From: an uncultured Bacilli bacterium
Lineage (GTDB): Bacteria; Bacillota_I; Bacilli_A; RF39; UBA660
Direction of reading: 5' to 3'
NCBI GenBank assembly: GCA_934086485.1
Contig: CAKOIF010000003.1
Coordinates: forward strand, 43,890 to 107,889
Length of the DNA stretch: 64,000 bases
The notes below the pieces were generated by a model. It saw only the letters and a program-made list of their open reading frames with translations, was not told where the DNA came from and searched no databases. The position numbers and the translations under genes were made by a program. Shown here one piece after another: positions 54,963-63,938 of this stretch. Numbering within the stretch: position 1 is the first letter of the stretch; the number at the start of each line of letters is the position of its first letter.

Positions 54963-55110
54963 TTTTCTTAAATCTTATACATTTGAGAAAACATACCCTC
55001 GTATTTTCGTACCTTACTACTAAATTATAGCATCAATTTATTTAAAAATCTAGTACCATATTCCGTAAAATAAGCATTAAATTTTCCTATATGTATAAGA
55101 TTTAAGAAAA
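54963..55110. promoter_or_regulatory. 20-bp inverted repeats enclosing the target-gene promoter (possible invertible switch)
   Basis: Arms 54963-54982 and 55091-55110 are perfect 20-bp inverted copies (TTTTCTTAAATCTTATACAT), 108 bp apart. Inside, on the minus strand, is an extended -10 TGC-TATAAT (hexamer 55024-55029) pointing to the target gene, 36 bp before the arm. The layout is that of phase-variable promoters. No recombinase gene is adjacent. Confidence 0.55.
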
Positions 55111-55166
55111 TACGAACAAGGTAATACCTTGGTTTGTAAGAGATTTATATATTTATTATTTTTCTT

Positions 55167-55192
55167 AAAAAAATCTAAGAATAAATCTTAGA
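55167..55192 (-). terminator. Terminator of the dicarboxylate symporter gene
   Basis: Minus strand TCTAAGA-TTTAT-TCTTAGA followed by T7; the stop codon is in the stem. Confidence 0.75.
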
Positions 55193-56426
55193 ATTTTTGT
55201 TTTTTACTAAGCCAGTTTTTACCATCAATAATTCTTGCAACAAGCATACTACTTGCACTATCTCCGACTACATTTAAAAGTGTTGCTGGAGCATCTATTA
55301 TTGTGGCTATTATTGTTAGTATCGGAAGACTTGCTATAGGAAAGCCCATTAAACTAATAATAAGCATCTCTGAAATAGTTCCTCCACCAATTGGTACTGC
55401 TGTAATTAAAATTGTTGCTAATATACTTACTCCAAGAACTTTAAAAGTGCTAACATCCATACCAAATAAATATACTAAGAACATTATTTTAAATACACTA
55501 CCTATTATTGAACCATCTTTATGAAATGATGTACCAAGAGGAATAATAGTATCTGCTATATCATCAGAAACACCAATATTTTTTGCAGCTTTCGTATTAA
55601 CCGGAATTGATGCTGCTGAAGAACATGTAGCAAGAGCTGTAGCTGATGGTACCATTATATTTTGCCAATATAATTTTAATCCTTTTTTACCGCCTGCAAT
55701 AAAGGCATATAAACTATAAATAACAAAATAAACAAATGCACATGATACTGTATAAATAATAAGCATCTTTAAATAACTTGTAGCAACACCAGCACCAAAC
55801 TCTCCAACAAAAGAGGCAAAGTAAGCCCCTATTCCAATTGGAGCATAATACATAATAATTTTAATAAGCATTTGAAGTACATCATTAAAGCTTTCTAATA
55901 CCTCAAGAGCTTTCTTACCCTTATCTTTTGCAAAATGAATAGCAAGACCAGTTAAAATAGATATAACAATTAAAGCAATAATATTATTTTTAGAAATTAT
56001 TTTTACAAAATCATCAGTTGAAATTGCATTAACTGTTCTTGTTAAAATATCAAGTTTTTCATCATTATCAGTAATTGAATAATCAAAAGATTCTTTTATT
56101 TTAATACTATCTTTTTTATTAACTAAAGTTATTTTAGTCGAAGCAATACCAATTAAAACACTTATAAGTGATGTTAAAACAAATATTCCAATAATAGTAA
56201 TTAATATTTTACCAAGTCTTTTTGGTTCTTTCATTTTACCAATAGAGGTACTTAAAGTTAAAAATATTAAAGGTACTATAATAGTAAGTAATAAATTAAT
56301 AAATAAAGTCCCAAAAGGTTTTAATACAGTGGCCTTTTCTTTAAAGATAACTCCAATCAATGTTCCTACAATAACTGAAATAAACATAATTATTGTAGAT
56401 TTGTAATTTTTAAATATTTTTTTCAT
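55188..56426 (-). CDS. Dicarboxylate/amino acid:cation symporter (DAACS family)
   Basis: 412 aa, eight hydrophobic segments. Family motifs: PLIFLTLSTSIGKM, the serine-rich hairpin TALATCSSAASIPV, PLGTSFHKDGSIIGS, and ATLLNVVGDSASSMLVAR (substrate-binding NxxxD region). Imports glutamate, aspartate, serine or C4-dicarboxylates with Na+ or H+; subtype not resolved. Monocistronic. Confidence 0.93.
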   Translation of the reverse strand: MKKIFKNYKSTIIMFISVIVGTLIGVIFKEKATVLKPFGTLFINLLLTIIVPLIFLTLSTSIGKMKEPKRLGKILITIIGIFVLTSLISVLIGIASTKITLVNKKDSIKIKESFDYSITDNDEKLDILTRTVNAISTDDFVKIISKNNIIALIVISILTGLAIHFAKDKGKKALEVLESFNDVLQMLIKIIMYYAPIGIGAYFASFVGEFGAGVATSYLKMLIIYTVSCAFVYFVIYSLYAFIAGGKKGLKLYWQNIMVPSATALATCSSAASIPVNTKAAKNIGVSDDIADTIIPLGTSFHKDGSIIGSVFKIMFLVYLFGMDVSTFKVLGVSILATILITAVPIGGGTISEMLIISLMGFPIASLPILTIIATIIDAPATLLNVVGDSASSMLVARIIDGKNWLSKKQKF

Positions 56427-56482
56427 AATTTTACTTCCTTTCTATTAAAATTATATTTTAAATTTATAAAAAAAAGAATATT

Positions 56483-56511
56483 TTGAAATCCACATAAATC
56501 CACGATATAAT
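56483..56511 (+). promoter_or_regulatory. Promoter of the Sel1-repeat gene
   Basis: TTGAAA (56483-56488), 17-bp spacer, TATAAT (56506-56511), followed by AGGTG and ATG 56527. Confidence 0.75.
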
Positions 56512-56526
56512 AAATATAGGTGTTAT

Positions 56527-57789
56527 ATGAAAAAGAAATTTATTAAAATGAACGATGGTAAAAATTATTTATCTTTAGGTAATATTATAAATATAATTAA
56601 AAAACATTCTAAAGTTGAGGCCTCAGGTATTCAAAAAGAAGTATTTTGTGGGCTATTTAATATAAATGATATAAAAACTACTACAGTAAATAATTATTTA
56701 ATTGGATATAGACCTATAGGAATAGAATATAAAAAAATATATTTAGATTTAAAAGAAAATTATTCTAATAATAAAGAAATATTTATTCCTATATTTGCTA
56801 ACATAATCTCTATTTTAGAGGAAAGAATAATTAAGTATGATGATCTTAATATTAAAATAATAAATGAAAATTCTAAGATTAAAAAAGTTTGTTTAGATAT
56901 ATTACATCTAAAGGATGAAAATGTTTCTAATAATTTTATAGAAAAAATAAATAATTATTTAGATAATAACAATTATTATGAAGCTCTCATTGAATTATTA
57001 TTTTATGGAGTACTTGAAAATAAACAACCAATATTTGATGAAGTTATAATTAATGTTAATGAATATGAATTAAAGGAATATTTAAAAATAAATCTTTATG
57101 AAGGAATAAGTTATATAAACTCATTAAAAATTCTTGCACAAAAAGATAATATGTATGCTAATGCACAACTTGGTTCACTTGAATATAGTGGTTTAATAAG
57201 TGGGAAAATAGATTATGAAAAGTGCTATGAATATTATATGAAAGCAGCTTTAAAAGGACATCCTAAAGCATCTTGGATGATTGGTAATTTAATATTTTCT
57301 AATAAAGTTAAAGAAAAAAATGTTGATATAATGTTAAAGTTTTTAAATAAAGCTGTAGATTTAGGAAGTATTGCTGCTCTTAATACTTTAGGAAGATATT
57401 ATTTAAATATTGATGATGCTACTGCCCTTAAATACTTTAAAAAAGCTGCAGAATATGGTTATGCATATGCCTATAATAATTTGGGAATGTATTATGAAAA
57501 AAATAATGATTTAAAGCTTGCTAAAAACTACTATAAATTAAGTGCTGATTTATTAAATAGTTGGGCATTAAATAAAATGGGAGAAATATGTATTAATGAA
57601 GGTAATTATAAAGATGCATTATTTTACTTTAATAAAGCAATTAACTGTCCTATTTCTGAAAGAAGTTATTATGCCTACTATAACCTTGCAAAAATATATA
57701 AAAATGGATGTAAAAAATTAAATATTTCTAAAAATGAAAAACTTTATAATAAATATATGAATATTTTTCAAAATAAAAAGGAAAGTTAA
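56527..57789 (+). CDS. Sel1/TPR-repeat protein
   Basis: 420 aa, soluble. The N-terminal 190 residues are Asn/Ile/Lys-rich without a known family. From about 210 on there are Sel1-like repeats: ANAQLGSLEYSG, EYYMKAALKGHPKASWMIGN, AALNTLGRYYLN, KYFKKAAEYGYAYAYNNLGM, YYKLSADLLNSWALNKMGE. Such repeats mediate protein contacts. Converges with the cell-wall hydrolase gene with a 4-bp overlap of ends. Partner unknown. Confidence 0.75.
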   Translation: MKKKFIKMNDGKNYLSLGNIINIIKKHSKVEASGIQKEVFCGLFNINDIKTTTVNNYLIGYRPIGIEYKKIYLDLKENYSNNKEIFIPIFANIISILEERIIKYDDLNIKIINENSKIKKVCLDILHLKDENVSNNFIEKINNYLDNNNYYEALIELLFYGVLENKQPIFDEVIINVNEYELKEYLKINLYEGISYINSLKILAQKDNMYANAQLGSLEYSGLISGKIDYEKCYEYYMKAALKGHPKASWMIGNLIFSNKVKEKNVDIMLKFLNKAVDLGSIAALNTLGRYYLNIDDATALKYFKKAAEYGYAYAYNNLGMYYEKNNDLKLAKNYYKLSADLLNSWALNKMGEICINEGNYKDALFYFNKAINCPISERSYYAYYNLAKIYKNGCKKLNISKNEKLYNKYMNIFQNKKES

Positions 57790-58436
57790 ATTCTATTACC
57801 TTCCTCTAAAGTATTAAAATAGTTATTACCCATTGTACTAAATTTTTCTGAACCAGTTATTACTATATTATTAGCCCTAAATGATAAATAATTATGCATT
57901 ATTTTTTCATCGTATAAAAAGTCAATTACAGCATTATAACCATTTAAATCAGTTCTATTTAAATATCTAGTAAAAGTACCATGTTGATAAACAACAAATT
58001 GATTAGGCATAATTGCTTGATAGTATAAACTTTGTCCATTATTTTTACCAAAGTAACTACTACAACTTCTTACCCAGTTTTTAGCATGAGTTCTATTATA
58101 AATTGTATTAATTACTGCATAGGCATCTTCATAAGAATTACTTTGTGCCTCAGATAAAACTATAGCAGTTAAAGTATTAAATTCATTCTTAGTTAAATTA
58201 TACTTATTTAAAATATAGTCTATTTTATCTTCCCTAGTAATATTTGCATTATAATTATCAAATGAAGATACTTTAGTATTAACCTCTTTTACTCTTTGCA
58301 CACTTGGAGCAAAAATTATTGTAAACATCATACATAGAGCAATACCAAAGTTAGTTATTTTTTTTATATTAAAATTATTGATTTCCTTTTTATTCATTCT
58401 CCATATATTATGGAGGACATAATCATTTTTATTCAT
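57786..58436 (-). CDS. Cell-wall hydrolase of the SleB/CwlJ family
   Basis: About 216 aa from ATG 58436 (G5 site upstream; the 58481 frame has none). Membrane anchor at about 33-50. Hydrolase_2-type domain: TLTAIVLSEAQSNSYEDAYA (catalytic Glu), VINTIYNRTHAKNWV, and NQFVVYQHGTF. SleB/CwlJ enzymes open spore cortex, but homologues also occur in non-sporeformers as general wall enzymes. No sporulation gene is in the window. Confidence 0.82.
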   Translation of the reverse strand: MNKNDYVLHNIWRMNKKEINNFNIKKITNFGIALCMMFTIIFAPSVQRVKEVNTKVSSFDNYNANITREDKIDYILNKYNLTKNEFNTLTAIVLSEAQSNSYEDAYAVINTIYNRTHAKNWVRSCSSYFGKNNGQSLYYQAIMPNQFVVYQHGTFTRYLNRTDLNGYNAVIDFLYDEKIMHNYLSFRANNIVITGSEKFSTMGNNYFNTLEEGNRI

Positions 58437-58522
58437 TCTTTCCCCCTGAATAACAAAATAATTATACCATAAAATATGCAAAACGTCAAATTATGTAAAC
58501 CAATTACCACATTTTAACAATT

Positions 58523-58549
58523 AAAAAGCCCGAATATATGGGCTTTTCT
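58523..58549 (-). terminator. Terminator of the beta-lactamase-like gene
   Basis: Minus strand AAAAGCCC-ATATATTC-GGGCTTTTT, 55 bp after the stop. Confidence 0.75.
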
Positions 58550-58602
58550 AAGTAAATATATAAATCAATAATCTAAATAATAATCTAATTAATTTCTAAT
58601 AA

Positions 58603-59910
58603 TTATTTATTAATACAAGAGGATACTTTATAATCCCAATATGCTTTATGAAGTTTATAAGTAAGATTAGATACATCCTCAAAATAAGAACCTGCAGATA
58701 AACAGCCTAAATTTGATAAAGCAATAACAATATATGGGTTTTCATCAAAAACTATAGATATATCATGCATTACAGAGCCAGCACAGCCACTTTTATTCGC
58801 GGAGGTCAAACCCTGTGGAGGAGTTAAAAACTGACCTCCATTATCAGTAAAATAACTCATAAGTTCTTTTGCTATGTCACTACCTTTTTCATAAAAATTA
58901 TAAAGTTCATTCATATAAATTGCGGCATCATGAGCACTTGTTTCACCCCATATAGTTGGCCTTGTAAATATAGCATTTGTACCTTTAGTTTTCCAAAAAG
59001 CAAGCATATCATCTTTATTAAATCTATCCATAAGCATAGTATGAGCTACATTATCACTATAATATGCAGAATTTTTAACAAGTTCCCTTACAGTATAATA
59101 AGTATTTTCCTCGCCTAATTTAATATAACCAGCACCAGGATTATAATATTTTTTTGTATATAAAAGTTTTTCCTCTAAATCGATAGAGCCATTTTCTGCA
59201 TTTTCATAAATATATATGTCTGTTGGTGCTTTAATTGTCGAAGCCGTAAATATATGTTGATTTTCATTATAACTAACTGTAAAACCTGTATAAATATCTA
59301 CATATTTATAAGCAAAACGATTTATTGATTTATTATAATAATCATTTATTTCATTTATAACTGAAGTAACACTTTCTGGTAACTTTTCTATTGGCGTATT
59401 ACTTTGCATACAACTTACAATTTGAGAGGCTTTAGAATCTTTTATAAAGTTTGGACTATCTTTAGGAATATTATAGATTTCCATACTAGGATTTTCCTTT
59501 TTATCTATTTCAAAAAAATAATTTTCATACTCTTCATTTTGTGATGATAATGCAAAACTAGTTCCAACACTTATTACTGTTAAAATAATTATTAAAATAC
59601 CTAAAATAATTAATAATTTAGATCTTTTTGTCTTTAATAAATCTATAATTTTTTCTTTATTAGATTGTTTTTCAACAGGTTTTAATGCATCTTTAATTTT
59701 TGCTATATCTTCTTTTTTTAGTGTTGGAATCTTTTTTATTAATTCATTTATTTCTTCTTCAGTATAATCTTTAATAACTGGAAGTGAAGTAGTAAGCATT
59801 TCAATTTGTTCATCATTTAAGTCTTTTATTATGGGAACTGCTGTAGTTAAAAATTCAATATCTTCTTGTGAAGTATTTTCATTTAAATTGTCATTAACCT
59901 CTTTATTCAT
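58603..59910 (-). CDS. Membrane-anchored class-A beta-lactamase-fold serine hydrolase
   Basis: 435 aa from ATG 59910, preceded by GGTGAGAGA; the 59982 frame has no site. The N-terminal 95 residues are acidic repeats (EEDIEFLTTAVPIIKDLNDE, then EQIEMLTTSLPVIKD) in the cytoplasm, then a helix (about 100-122). The extracellular domain has the catalytic STIK (SxxK), SDN in AYYSDNVAH, and KSG in TSANKSGCAG, the full class-A set. Substrate may be beta-lactam or wall peptide; resistance cannot be inferred. Confidence 0.82.
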   Translation of the reverse strand: MNKEVNDNLNENTSQEDIEFLTTAVPIIKDLNDEQIEMLTTSLPVIKDYTEEEINELIKKIPTLKKEDIAKIKDALKPVEKQSNKEKIIDLLKTKRSKLLIILGILIIILTVISVGTSFALSSQNEEYENYFFEIDKKENPSMEIYNIPKDSPNFIKDSKASQIVSCMQSNTPIEKLPESVTSVINEINDYYNKSINRFAYKYVDIYTGFTVSYNENQHIFTASTIKAPTDIYIYENAENGSIDLEEKLLYTKKYYNPGAGYIKLGEENTYYTVRELVKNSAYYSDNVAHTMLMDRFNKDDMLAFWKTKGTNAIFTRPTIWGETSAHDAAIYMNELYNFYEKGSDIAKELMSYFTDNGGQFLTPPQGLTSANKSGCAGSVMHDISIVFDENPYIVIALSNLGCLSAGSYFEDVSNLTYKLHKAYWDYKVSSCINK

Positions 59911-59975
59911 TCTCTCACCTATTATATTAATAGTATACACTAAAAAGTAAATAAAAAAAAGATGCTTTTTACATC

Positions 59976-60659
59976 TTAACAATTATTAAATTTTATAGGT
60001 ACTTTATAAGTAACGCTTTTTTCCTCATCAATTTTAGCACTTATTTCTAAATATAAATTACTATCCTTATAATATTTACATGATGGAGAATAATTATCAA
60101 TTACAAAAGATATCATCTTTAAATACTCTTTTAAGGAAACTGGAGTTTTTTCTAAATATTCCTTTTCAGAAATAACATTTAAAATATCTTGATGTTTTTC
60201 ATATAAAGTGCATTTTATATAAGAATATTTTTGATTATCATCAGCATTATAATCAATGTTTAAGTAGATTGAGGATTTACTTTCATCATAAGTTATACTT
60301 CCCGTAACTTTTATATCTTTTGTTTCTCCATTTAAAGTTTTAAATTCATAATTATGTTTATCGAAAAATAAAATTACACAAACACTTATGATTATAAATA
60401 CAATAACTGTAATAATTATCATATTTTTTTTGAAAATTGATTTTTTATTTATATTTACTTTCTTACCACTAATCAAATAGTTTAAATCAACATTAAATTT
60501 ATTTGATATATCTTTTAAAATGGTAATATCAGGAATACTTTTATCATTTTCCCATTTTGAAACTGCTTGAAAAGTAACACCCAAAATAGACGCAAATTCA
60601 TTTTGCGTTAAATTATTTTTCTTACGGATATCCTTTATTATACTACCTATCTGTTCCAT
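59976..60659 (-). CDS. XRE-family membrane-anchored regulator
   Basis: 227 aa from ATG 60659. HTH domain 4-60: IRKKNNLTQNEFASILGVTF, QAVSKWENDKSIPDI. Membrane helix about 78-100, then an extracellular beta-type domain ending VTYKVPIKFNNC. The 60812 frame is upstream readthrough. No ribosome site; TAATAT ends 7 nt before ATG, so the mRNA is probably leaderless. Shares a 59-bp divergent promoter zone with the GH25 gene, which it may control. Confidence 0.82.
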   Translation of the reverse strand: MEQIGSIIKDIRKKNNLTQNEFASILGVTFQAVSKWENDKSIPDITILKDISNKFNVDLNYLISGKKVNINKKSIFKKNMIIITVIVFIIISVCVILFFDKHNYEFKTLNGETKDIKVTGSITYDESKSSIYLNIDYNADDNQKYSYIKCTLYEKHQDILNVISEKEYLEKTPVSLKEYLKMISFVIDNYSPSCKYYKDSNLYLEISAKIDEEKSVTYKVPIKFNNC

Positions 60660-60718
60660 AAATAATATATTACCATAAAAATATTGTACTATCAAATAAA
60701 TATTGATACAATTAATGT
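60660..60718. promoter_or_regulatory. Overlapping divergent leaderless promoters
   Basis: Plus strand: TTGTAC (60684-60689), 17 bp, TACAAT (60707-60712), then 6 nt to ATG. Minus strand: TTGATA (60690-60695), 17 bp, TAATAT (60667-60672), then 7 nt to ATG. An imperfect inverted repeat ATTGTACTATCAA / ATTGATACAAT covers both -35 boxes and could be the XRE operator. Confidence 0.7.
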
Positions 60719-61852
60719 ATGAAGAAGATTTTGTTAATAATTTGTTTATTATTTTTATGTTCATGTAAAAAAAATGTTTCCTTAAATAAGAATACTTTTG
60801 ACTATGGAGCAAAAGTAGATATAAAAAATATCACTGATAAAAAATATAAATGTCAAAGTAAAGTGCTTAATACATTAAATTTAGGAAAACATAATGATAC
60901 TATGTTTTGCAATAAAAAAGAATATAAAATTAAATATGAAGTTATAGATAAAGAAAAACCTATTATATGGATTGGCAATACTATAACAAGAACTCCTGGC
61001 TATAAAGAAGATATTTCTAAAGAATTAACTTGTATGGATAATGCAGATAGAACTCCCTTAACAAATATAACTGGATCGTATGATATAAATACAGTTGGAA
61101 CATATAATTTAACATTTACATGTACTGATAATTCAGGCAATAGTTCAAGTAAAGATTTTAAATTAGTTGTTAAGGAAAAAAATGTAACTACCGGAGGCGC
61201 ATATACAGGTGTTTTAACTAATTATTTAGATTTTAAAGATGTTTATAAAGAAAGAAAAAATGATAATACTTTAGTCGGTATAGATGTTTCAAAATATCAA
61301 GGAAACATAGATTGGCAAAAGGTTAAAGATGCTGGTGTTGAATTTGCTATTATTAGACTAGGATATAGATATTTTTATGATGAACCTTTATCGCTTGATC
61401 CATATTTCCTAAAAAACATTGAGGGAGCCTCTAAAGTGGGAATTAAGATAGGCTTATATTTTTATTCTTATGCTAAAAATGAAAAAGATGCTACCCAGGA
61501 AGCAAACTTTGTACTTGATAACATAAAAGGATACAACATTGAAATGCCAATTGCCTTTGATTGGGAAAGTTTTAACTATTTTAATGCTGGGCAAATGAAT
61601 TTATTTGATTTAAGAGGAGCCTCAAATGCGTTTCTAAAGACTATTAAAGATGCTGGATACACACCAGTTCACTATGCAAGTAAATCATACCTTGAATATA
61701 TTTGGCTTCCCGTAGATTATGATATATGGCTTGCTCATTATACAAAAGAAACATCTTATAAAGGTGATTATGTAATGTGGCAACTTTCAAGTAATGGTAA
61801 AGTTGATGGAATAAATAATTATGTTGATATTAATGTATATTATAAAAACTAG
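60719..61852 (+). CDS. GH25 lysozyme lipoprotein
   Basis: 377 aa. Lipobox CLLFLCSCKK; residues 25-150 form Ig-like domains (TCMDNADRTPLTNITGSYDI, TFTCTDNSGNSSSKDF). GH25 domain from about 180: LVGIDVSKYQGNIDWQKVKD, AIIRLGYRY, KIGLYFYSYA, MPIAFDWESF (catalytic Asp/Glu), YDIWLAHYT. Muramidase held on the outer membrane face. Leaderless promoter (see 60660-60718). The stop is 12 bp before an IS3 element. Confidence 0.9.
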   Translation: MKKILLIICLLFLCSCKKNVSLNKNTFDYGAKVDIKNITDKKYKCQSKVLNTLNLGKHNDTMFCNKKEYKIKYEVIDKEKPIIWIGNTITRTPGYKEDISKELTCMDNADRTPLTNITGSYDINTVGTYNLTFTCTDNSGNSSSKDFKLVVKEKNVTTGGAYTGVLTNYLDFKDVYKERKNDNTLVGIDVSKYQGNIDWQKVKDAGVEFAIIRLGYRYFYDEPLSLDPYFLKNIEGASKVGIKIGLYFYSYAKNEKDATQEANFVLDNIKGYNIEMPIAFDWESFNYFNAGQMNLFDLRGASNAFLKTIKDAGYTPVHYASKSYLEYIWLPVDYDIWLAHYTKETSYKGDYVMWQLSSNGKVDGINNYVDINVYYKN

Positions 61853-61908
61853 AATTAAATGATGTGAACCCCAAATTGGAGACATTAAATAAAAAACTAG
61901 TTTAAGAA

Positions 61909-61955
61909 AAAAATCAAGGGCTAACGAAGTGAGTTCATCTAGACCCTTGATTTTT
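61909..61955. terminator. 12-bp stem terminator at the IS left end
   Basis: AAAAATCAAGGG (61909-61920) pairs perfectly with 61944-61955, with T-runs on both strands. It lies inside the IS after the repeat and can stop transposase mRNA and readthrough from the GH25 gene. Confidence 0.65.
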
Positions 61956-62008
61956 ATCATGTAATTATAATATTTATTCAAATAAAGCTTGTCTTTATTT
62001 GTTATTAA

Positions 62009-62179
62009 TTAATAAATTAATAATGTATAGAAATCTTCTGCATATTCTACAATATTTGAGTCTGGTTCTCCCATACCTGGACATAATTGATTATATAATT
62101 TATAATCATAACCACCATTATTTTTTAAATATTCTATGACTGCATTCATTTTATATATTATTTCATTATTATTTATCAT
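62009..62179 (-). CDS. Small ORF downstream of orfB in the IS (56 aa)
   Basis: ATG 62179 overlaps the orfB stop by 11 bp. Begins MINNNEIIYKMNAVIEYLKN, then NGGYDYKLYNQLCPGMG and ends in TLLIY. No known family. The length and good codon use hint at a real passenger or regulatory peptide, but IS3 elements rarely have a third gene, and no ribosome site stands out. Confidence 0.4.
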   Translation of the reverse strand: MINNNEIIYKMNAVIEYLKNNGGYDYKLYNQLCPGMGEPDSNIVEYAEDFYTLLIY

Positions 62180-63005
62180 TTTTATTATATCCTTTCTTCT
62201 TGTAAACTTTCTTACCTTTAATTCTTGTTGTATTATAGAATTCTATCCATTCTTCGACTAAAATTATGTAATTTTCTAAAGATGTGATATTATTATTATA
62301 CAAAGTTTCCTTTTTAAGGAGAGAGTGCCAGCTCTCAATTGGTGAGTCATCTATTGGAGTACCTTTTCTGGTCATAGAAATAGTAATACCATTTGATTCA
62401 CAAATCGCTTTGTATTCATAAGATGTATATTGGAAACCTTGGTCGCTATGCAAGATTAATCCAGATACATCTTTTCTTTTTGATATTGCTTCATTTAAAG
62501 TATCTATTACTAATTTATTATCATTTCTTTTAGATATTTTATAAGCAATAACTTTTCTATCATATAAATCAATTATTGTTGATAAATATGCTCTAGAACC
62601 TTTAAATATAAGGTAAGTTACATCAGTATCCCATACTTTGTTTGGTGCATTAGTAGTAAAATTTCTTTTTAATAAATTTGGTTTAACATTATCTTCAATT
62701 CTTTCATTTTTATTTTTCTTTTGAGCCTTTCTTATATATTCAGGCATTAAATTATATTTTTTCATTATTCTTAAAACCTTCTTTCCATTCATTACAACCC
62801 CATATTTGATTTTTAGGCCTTCCACAATTCTACGATAACCATATGTGCCTTTAGAATCATCAAATATTTCTTTAATTATTAGATAATCATAATAATCAGA
62901 ATCTTCTTTATTTCTGTATTTATAATAAGTTTTAGGACTTATTTCTAATACGGCACACATATTATATAATTTGTAATTATCTCTATATAGATTAATAAAA
63001 GTCAC
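62169..63005 (-). CDS. IS3-family transposase OrfB
   Basis: 278 aa (GTG start at 63005, overlapping the orfA stop). HTH_21-type N terminus (KGTYGYRRIVEGLKIKYG) and rve integrase core: VWDTDVTYLIFKGSRAYLST (first Asp), LILHSDQGFQYTSYEYK (second Asp), SPIESWHSLLKKETLY (Glu). DDE triad complete, so likely active. Made as an OrfAB fusion by a -1 shift at GAGAAAAAG. Confidence 0.92.
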   Translation of the reverse strand: MTFINLYRDNYKLYNMCAVLEISPKTYYKYRNKEDSDYYDYLIIKEIFDDSKGTYGYRRIVEGLKIKYGVVMNGKKVLRIMKKYNLMPEYIRKAQKKNKNERIEDNVKPNLLKRNFTTNAPNKVWDTDVTYLIFKGSRAYLSTIIDLYDRKVIAYKISKRNDNKLVIDTLNEAISKRKDVSGLILHSDQGFQYTSYEYKAICESNGITISMTRKGTPIDDSPIESWHSLLKKETLYNNNITSLENYIILVEEWIEFYNTTRIKGKKVYKKKGYNKNDK

Positions 63006-63292
63006 TTTTTCTCTCGTTGTACCTTGAGGAAGGCCTGGTATTTTTTTAATATTTCATATCTTTCTTTGTAATCTTCTTTTGTTAAATCTTTTTCTTTTGC
63101 TCTACCACGTTTACCAAATTTCTTATATTTTTCTGGCCATTTTATTTGTTTGCCCCAAGTTTGAATAGTATTTTGTGATATACCAAATTCTTTACCTAAA
63201 GCTACACTTGATTCTCCTTTTAAATATCTATCTAATATAATCTCCTTTATATCAGAAATATGTTTTTTAAATTTTTGTCCTTTTGAAGCCAT
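63002..63292 (-). CDS. IS3-family transposase OrfA
   Basis: 96 aa from ATG 63292 with AGGTG upstream; the 63328 frame has no site. HTH: KEIILDRYLKGESSVALGKE, FGISQNTIQTWGKQIKWPEK, followed by a basic stretch and a C-terminal helix that ends REKK at the slippery A5G. Binds the IS ends. Confidence 0.88.
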   Translation of the reverse strand: MASKGQKFKKHISDIKEIILDRYLKGESSVALGKEFGISQNTIQTWGKQIKWPEKYKKFGKRGRAKEKDLTKEDYKERYEILKKYQAFLKVQREKK

Positions 63293-63377
63293 AAGAAAAC
63301 ACCTCCTTTCGGAAGTGTATTCTAACATAAACTAGTTTTTTTATAAATGTCTACCCAAAAGGGTGCATTTCAAAAAT

Positions 63378-63938
63378 CTAGTTTTTTCTTACAATATGAG
63401 CTCCCCTTACTATATTTGGTTTTTTATAAGAGTAAATATTATCTACTAAATATAATGAAAGAAGTATAATACTAATTACTGATAAAGTTTTATAATTAAC
63501 CTTTTTTAATAAATCAATTATTTTAGGAATTACAAAATAATAAAGAATTGTTGCAAGTAAGGCAAATACTAATGTATATAAAAAGCATATTCTACCATTT
63601 ATATTAAACGGTTTTTTTGAGTAATCCCACCATACCATACCTTTAGTAATTTCTAAATAAAATGAAGTAAAATATTCAATAATAGCACTTATTATAAATG
63701 ATAAAGAAAATACAATTATTGGTTTTTTATAATATTTTTTAAGTAAAATATATACAATAAGTCCTCCGAAACCATAAATAGGAAGCCAAGGACCATGAAG
63801 TACACCGCGATTAATAAAACCATGACCTTTTCTAATCTCATTAAGGACCTCAAAGCACCAACCAATAAACGCCAAAGCAAAGAAAAGCATTATATATACA
63901 AATAAATTATTTTTTCCCTTTAAACTTTCTTTTTTCAT
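63378..63938 (-). CDS. CmpB-like putative ABC-transporter membrane protein
   Basis: 186 aa, five hydrophobic segments. AFIGWCFEVLNEIRKGHGF, INRGVLHGPWLPIYGFGGL, EYFTSFYLEITKGMVWWDYS and KPFNINGRICFLY are the signatures of the ABC_trans_CmpB (type IV) family, common in Firmicutes and of unknown role. Overlaps the end of the next gene (63907-64000). The IS3 element lies 10 bp after its stop. Confidence 0.85.
   Translation of the reverse strand: MKKESLKGKNNLFVYIMLFFALAFIGWCFEVLNEIRKGHGFINRGVLHGPWLPIYGFGGLIVYILLKKYYKKPIIVFSLSFIISAIIEYFTSFYLEITKGMVWWDYSKKPFNINGRICFLYTLVFALLATILYYFVIPKIIDLLKKVNYKTLSVISIILLSLYLVDNIYSYKKPNIVRGAHIVRKN

Larger units (their letters stand above)
61865..63367 (-). mobile_element. 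IS3-family insertion sequence (1503 bp)
   Basis: Ends are imperfect 40-bp inverted repeats (61865-61904 and 63328-63367, 29 of 40 identical, with a perfect 10-bp inner part AACTAGTTTA), both beginning TG. It carries orfA and orfB with a 4-bp overlap and frameshift-type sequence, the IS3 layout, plus a small extra ORF. It sits between two convergent genes, 12 and 10 bp from their stops. A target duplication is not evident. Confidence 0.88.

Noticed and set aside
49000..55200. Prophage carrying the DGR
   Set aside because: No integrase, capsid, tail, portal or terminase-like proteins in or next to the region; target has a membrane anchor.
61855..63377. Target-site duplication of the IS3 element
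   Set aside because: The bases next to the two TG ends (GATG left, TTTC right) do not match, so no duplication can be claimed.
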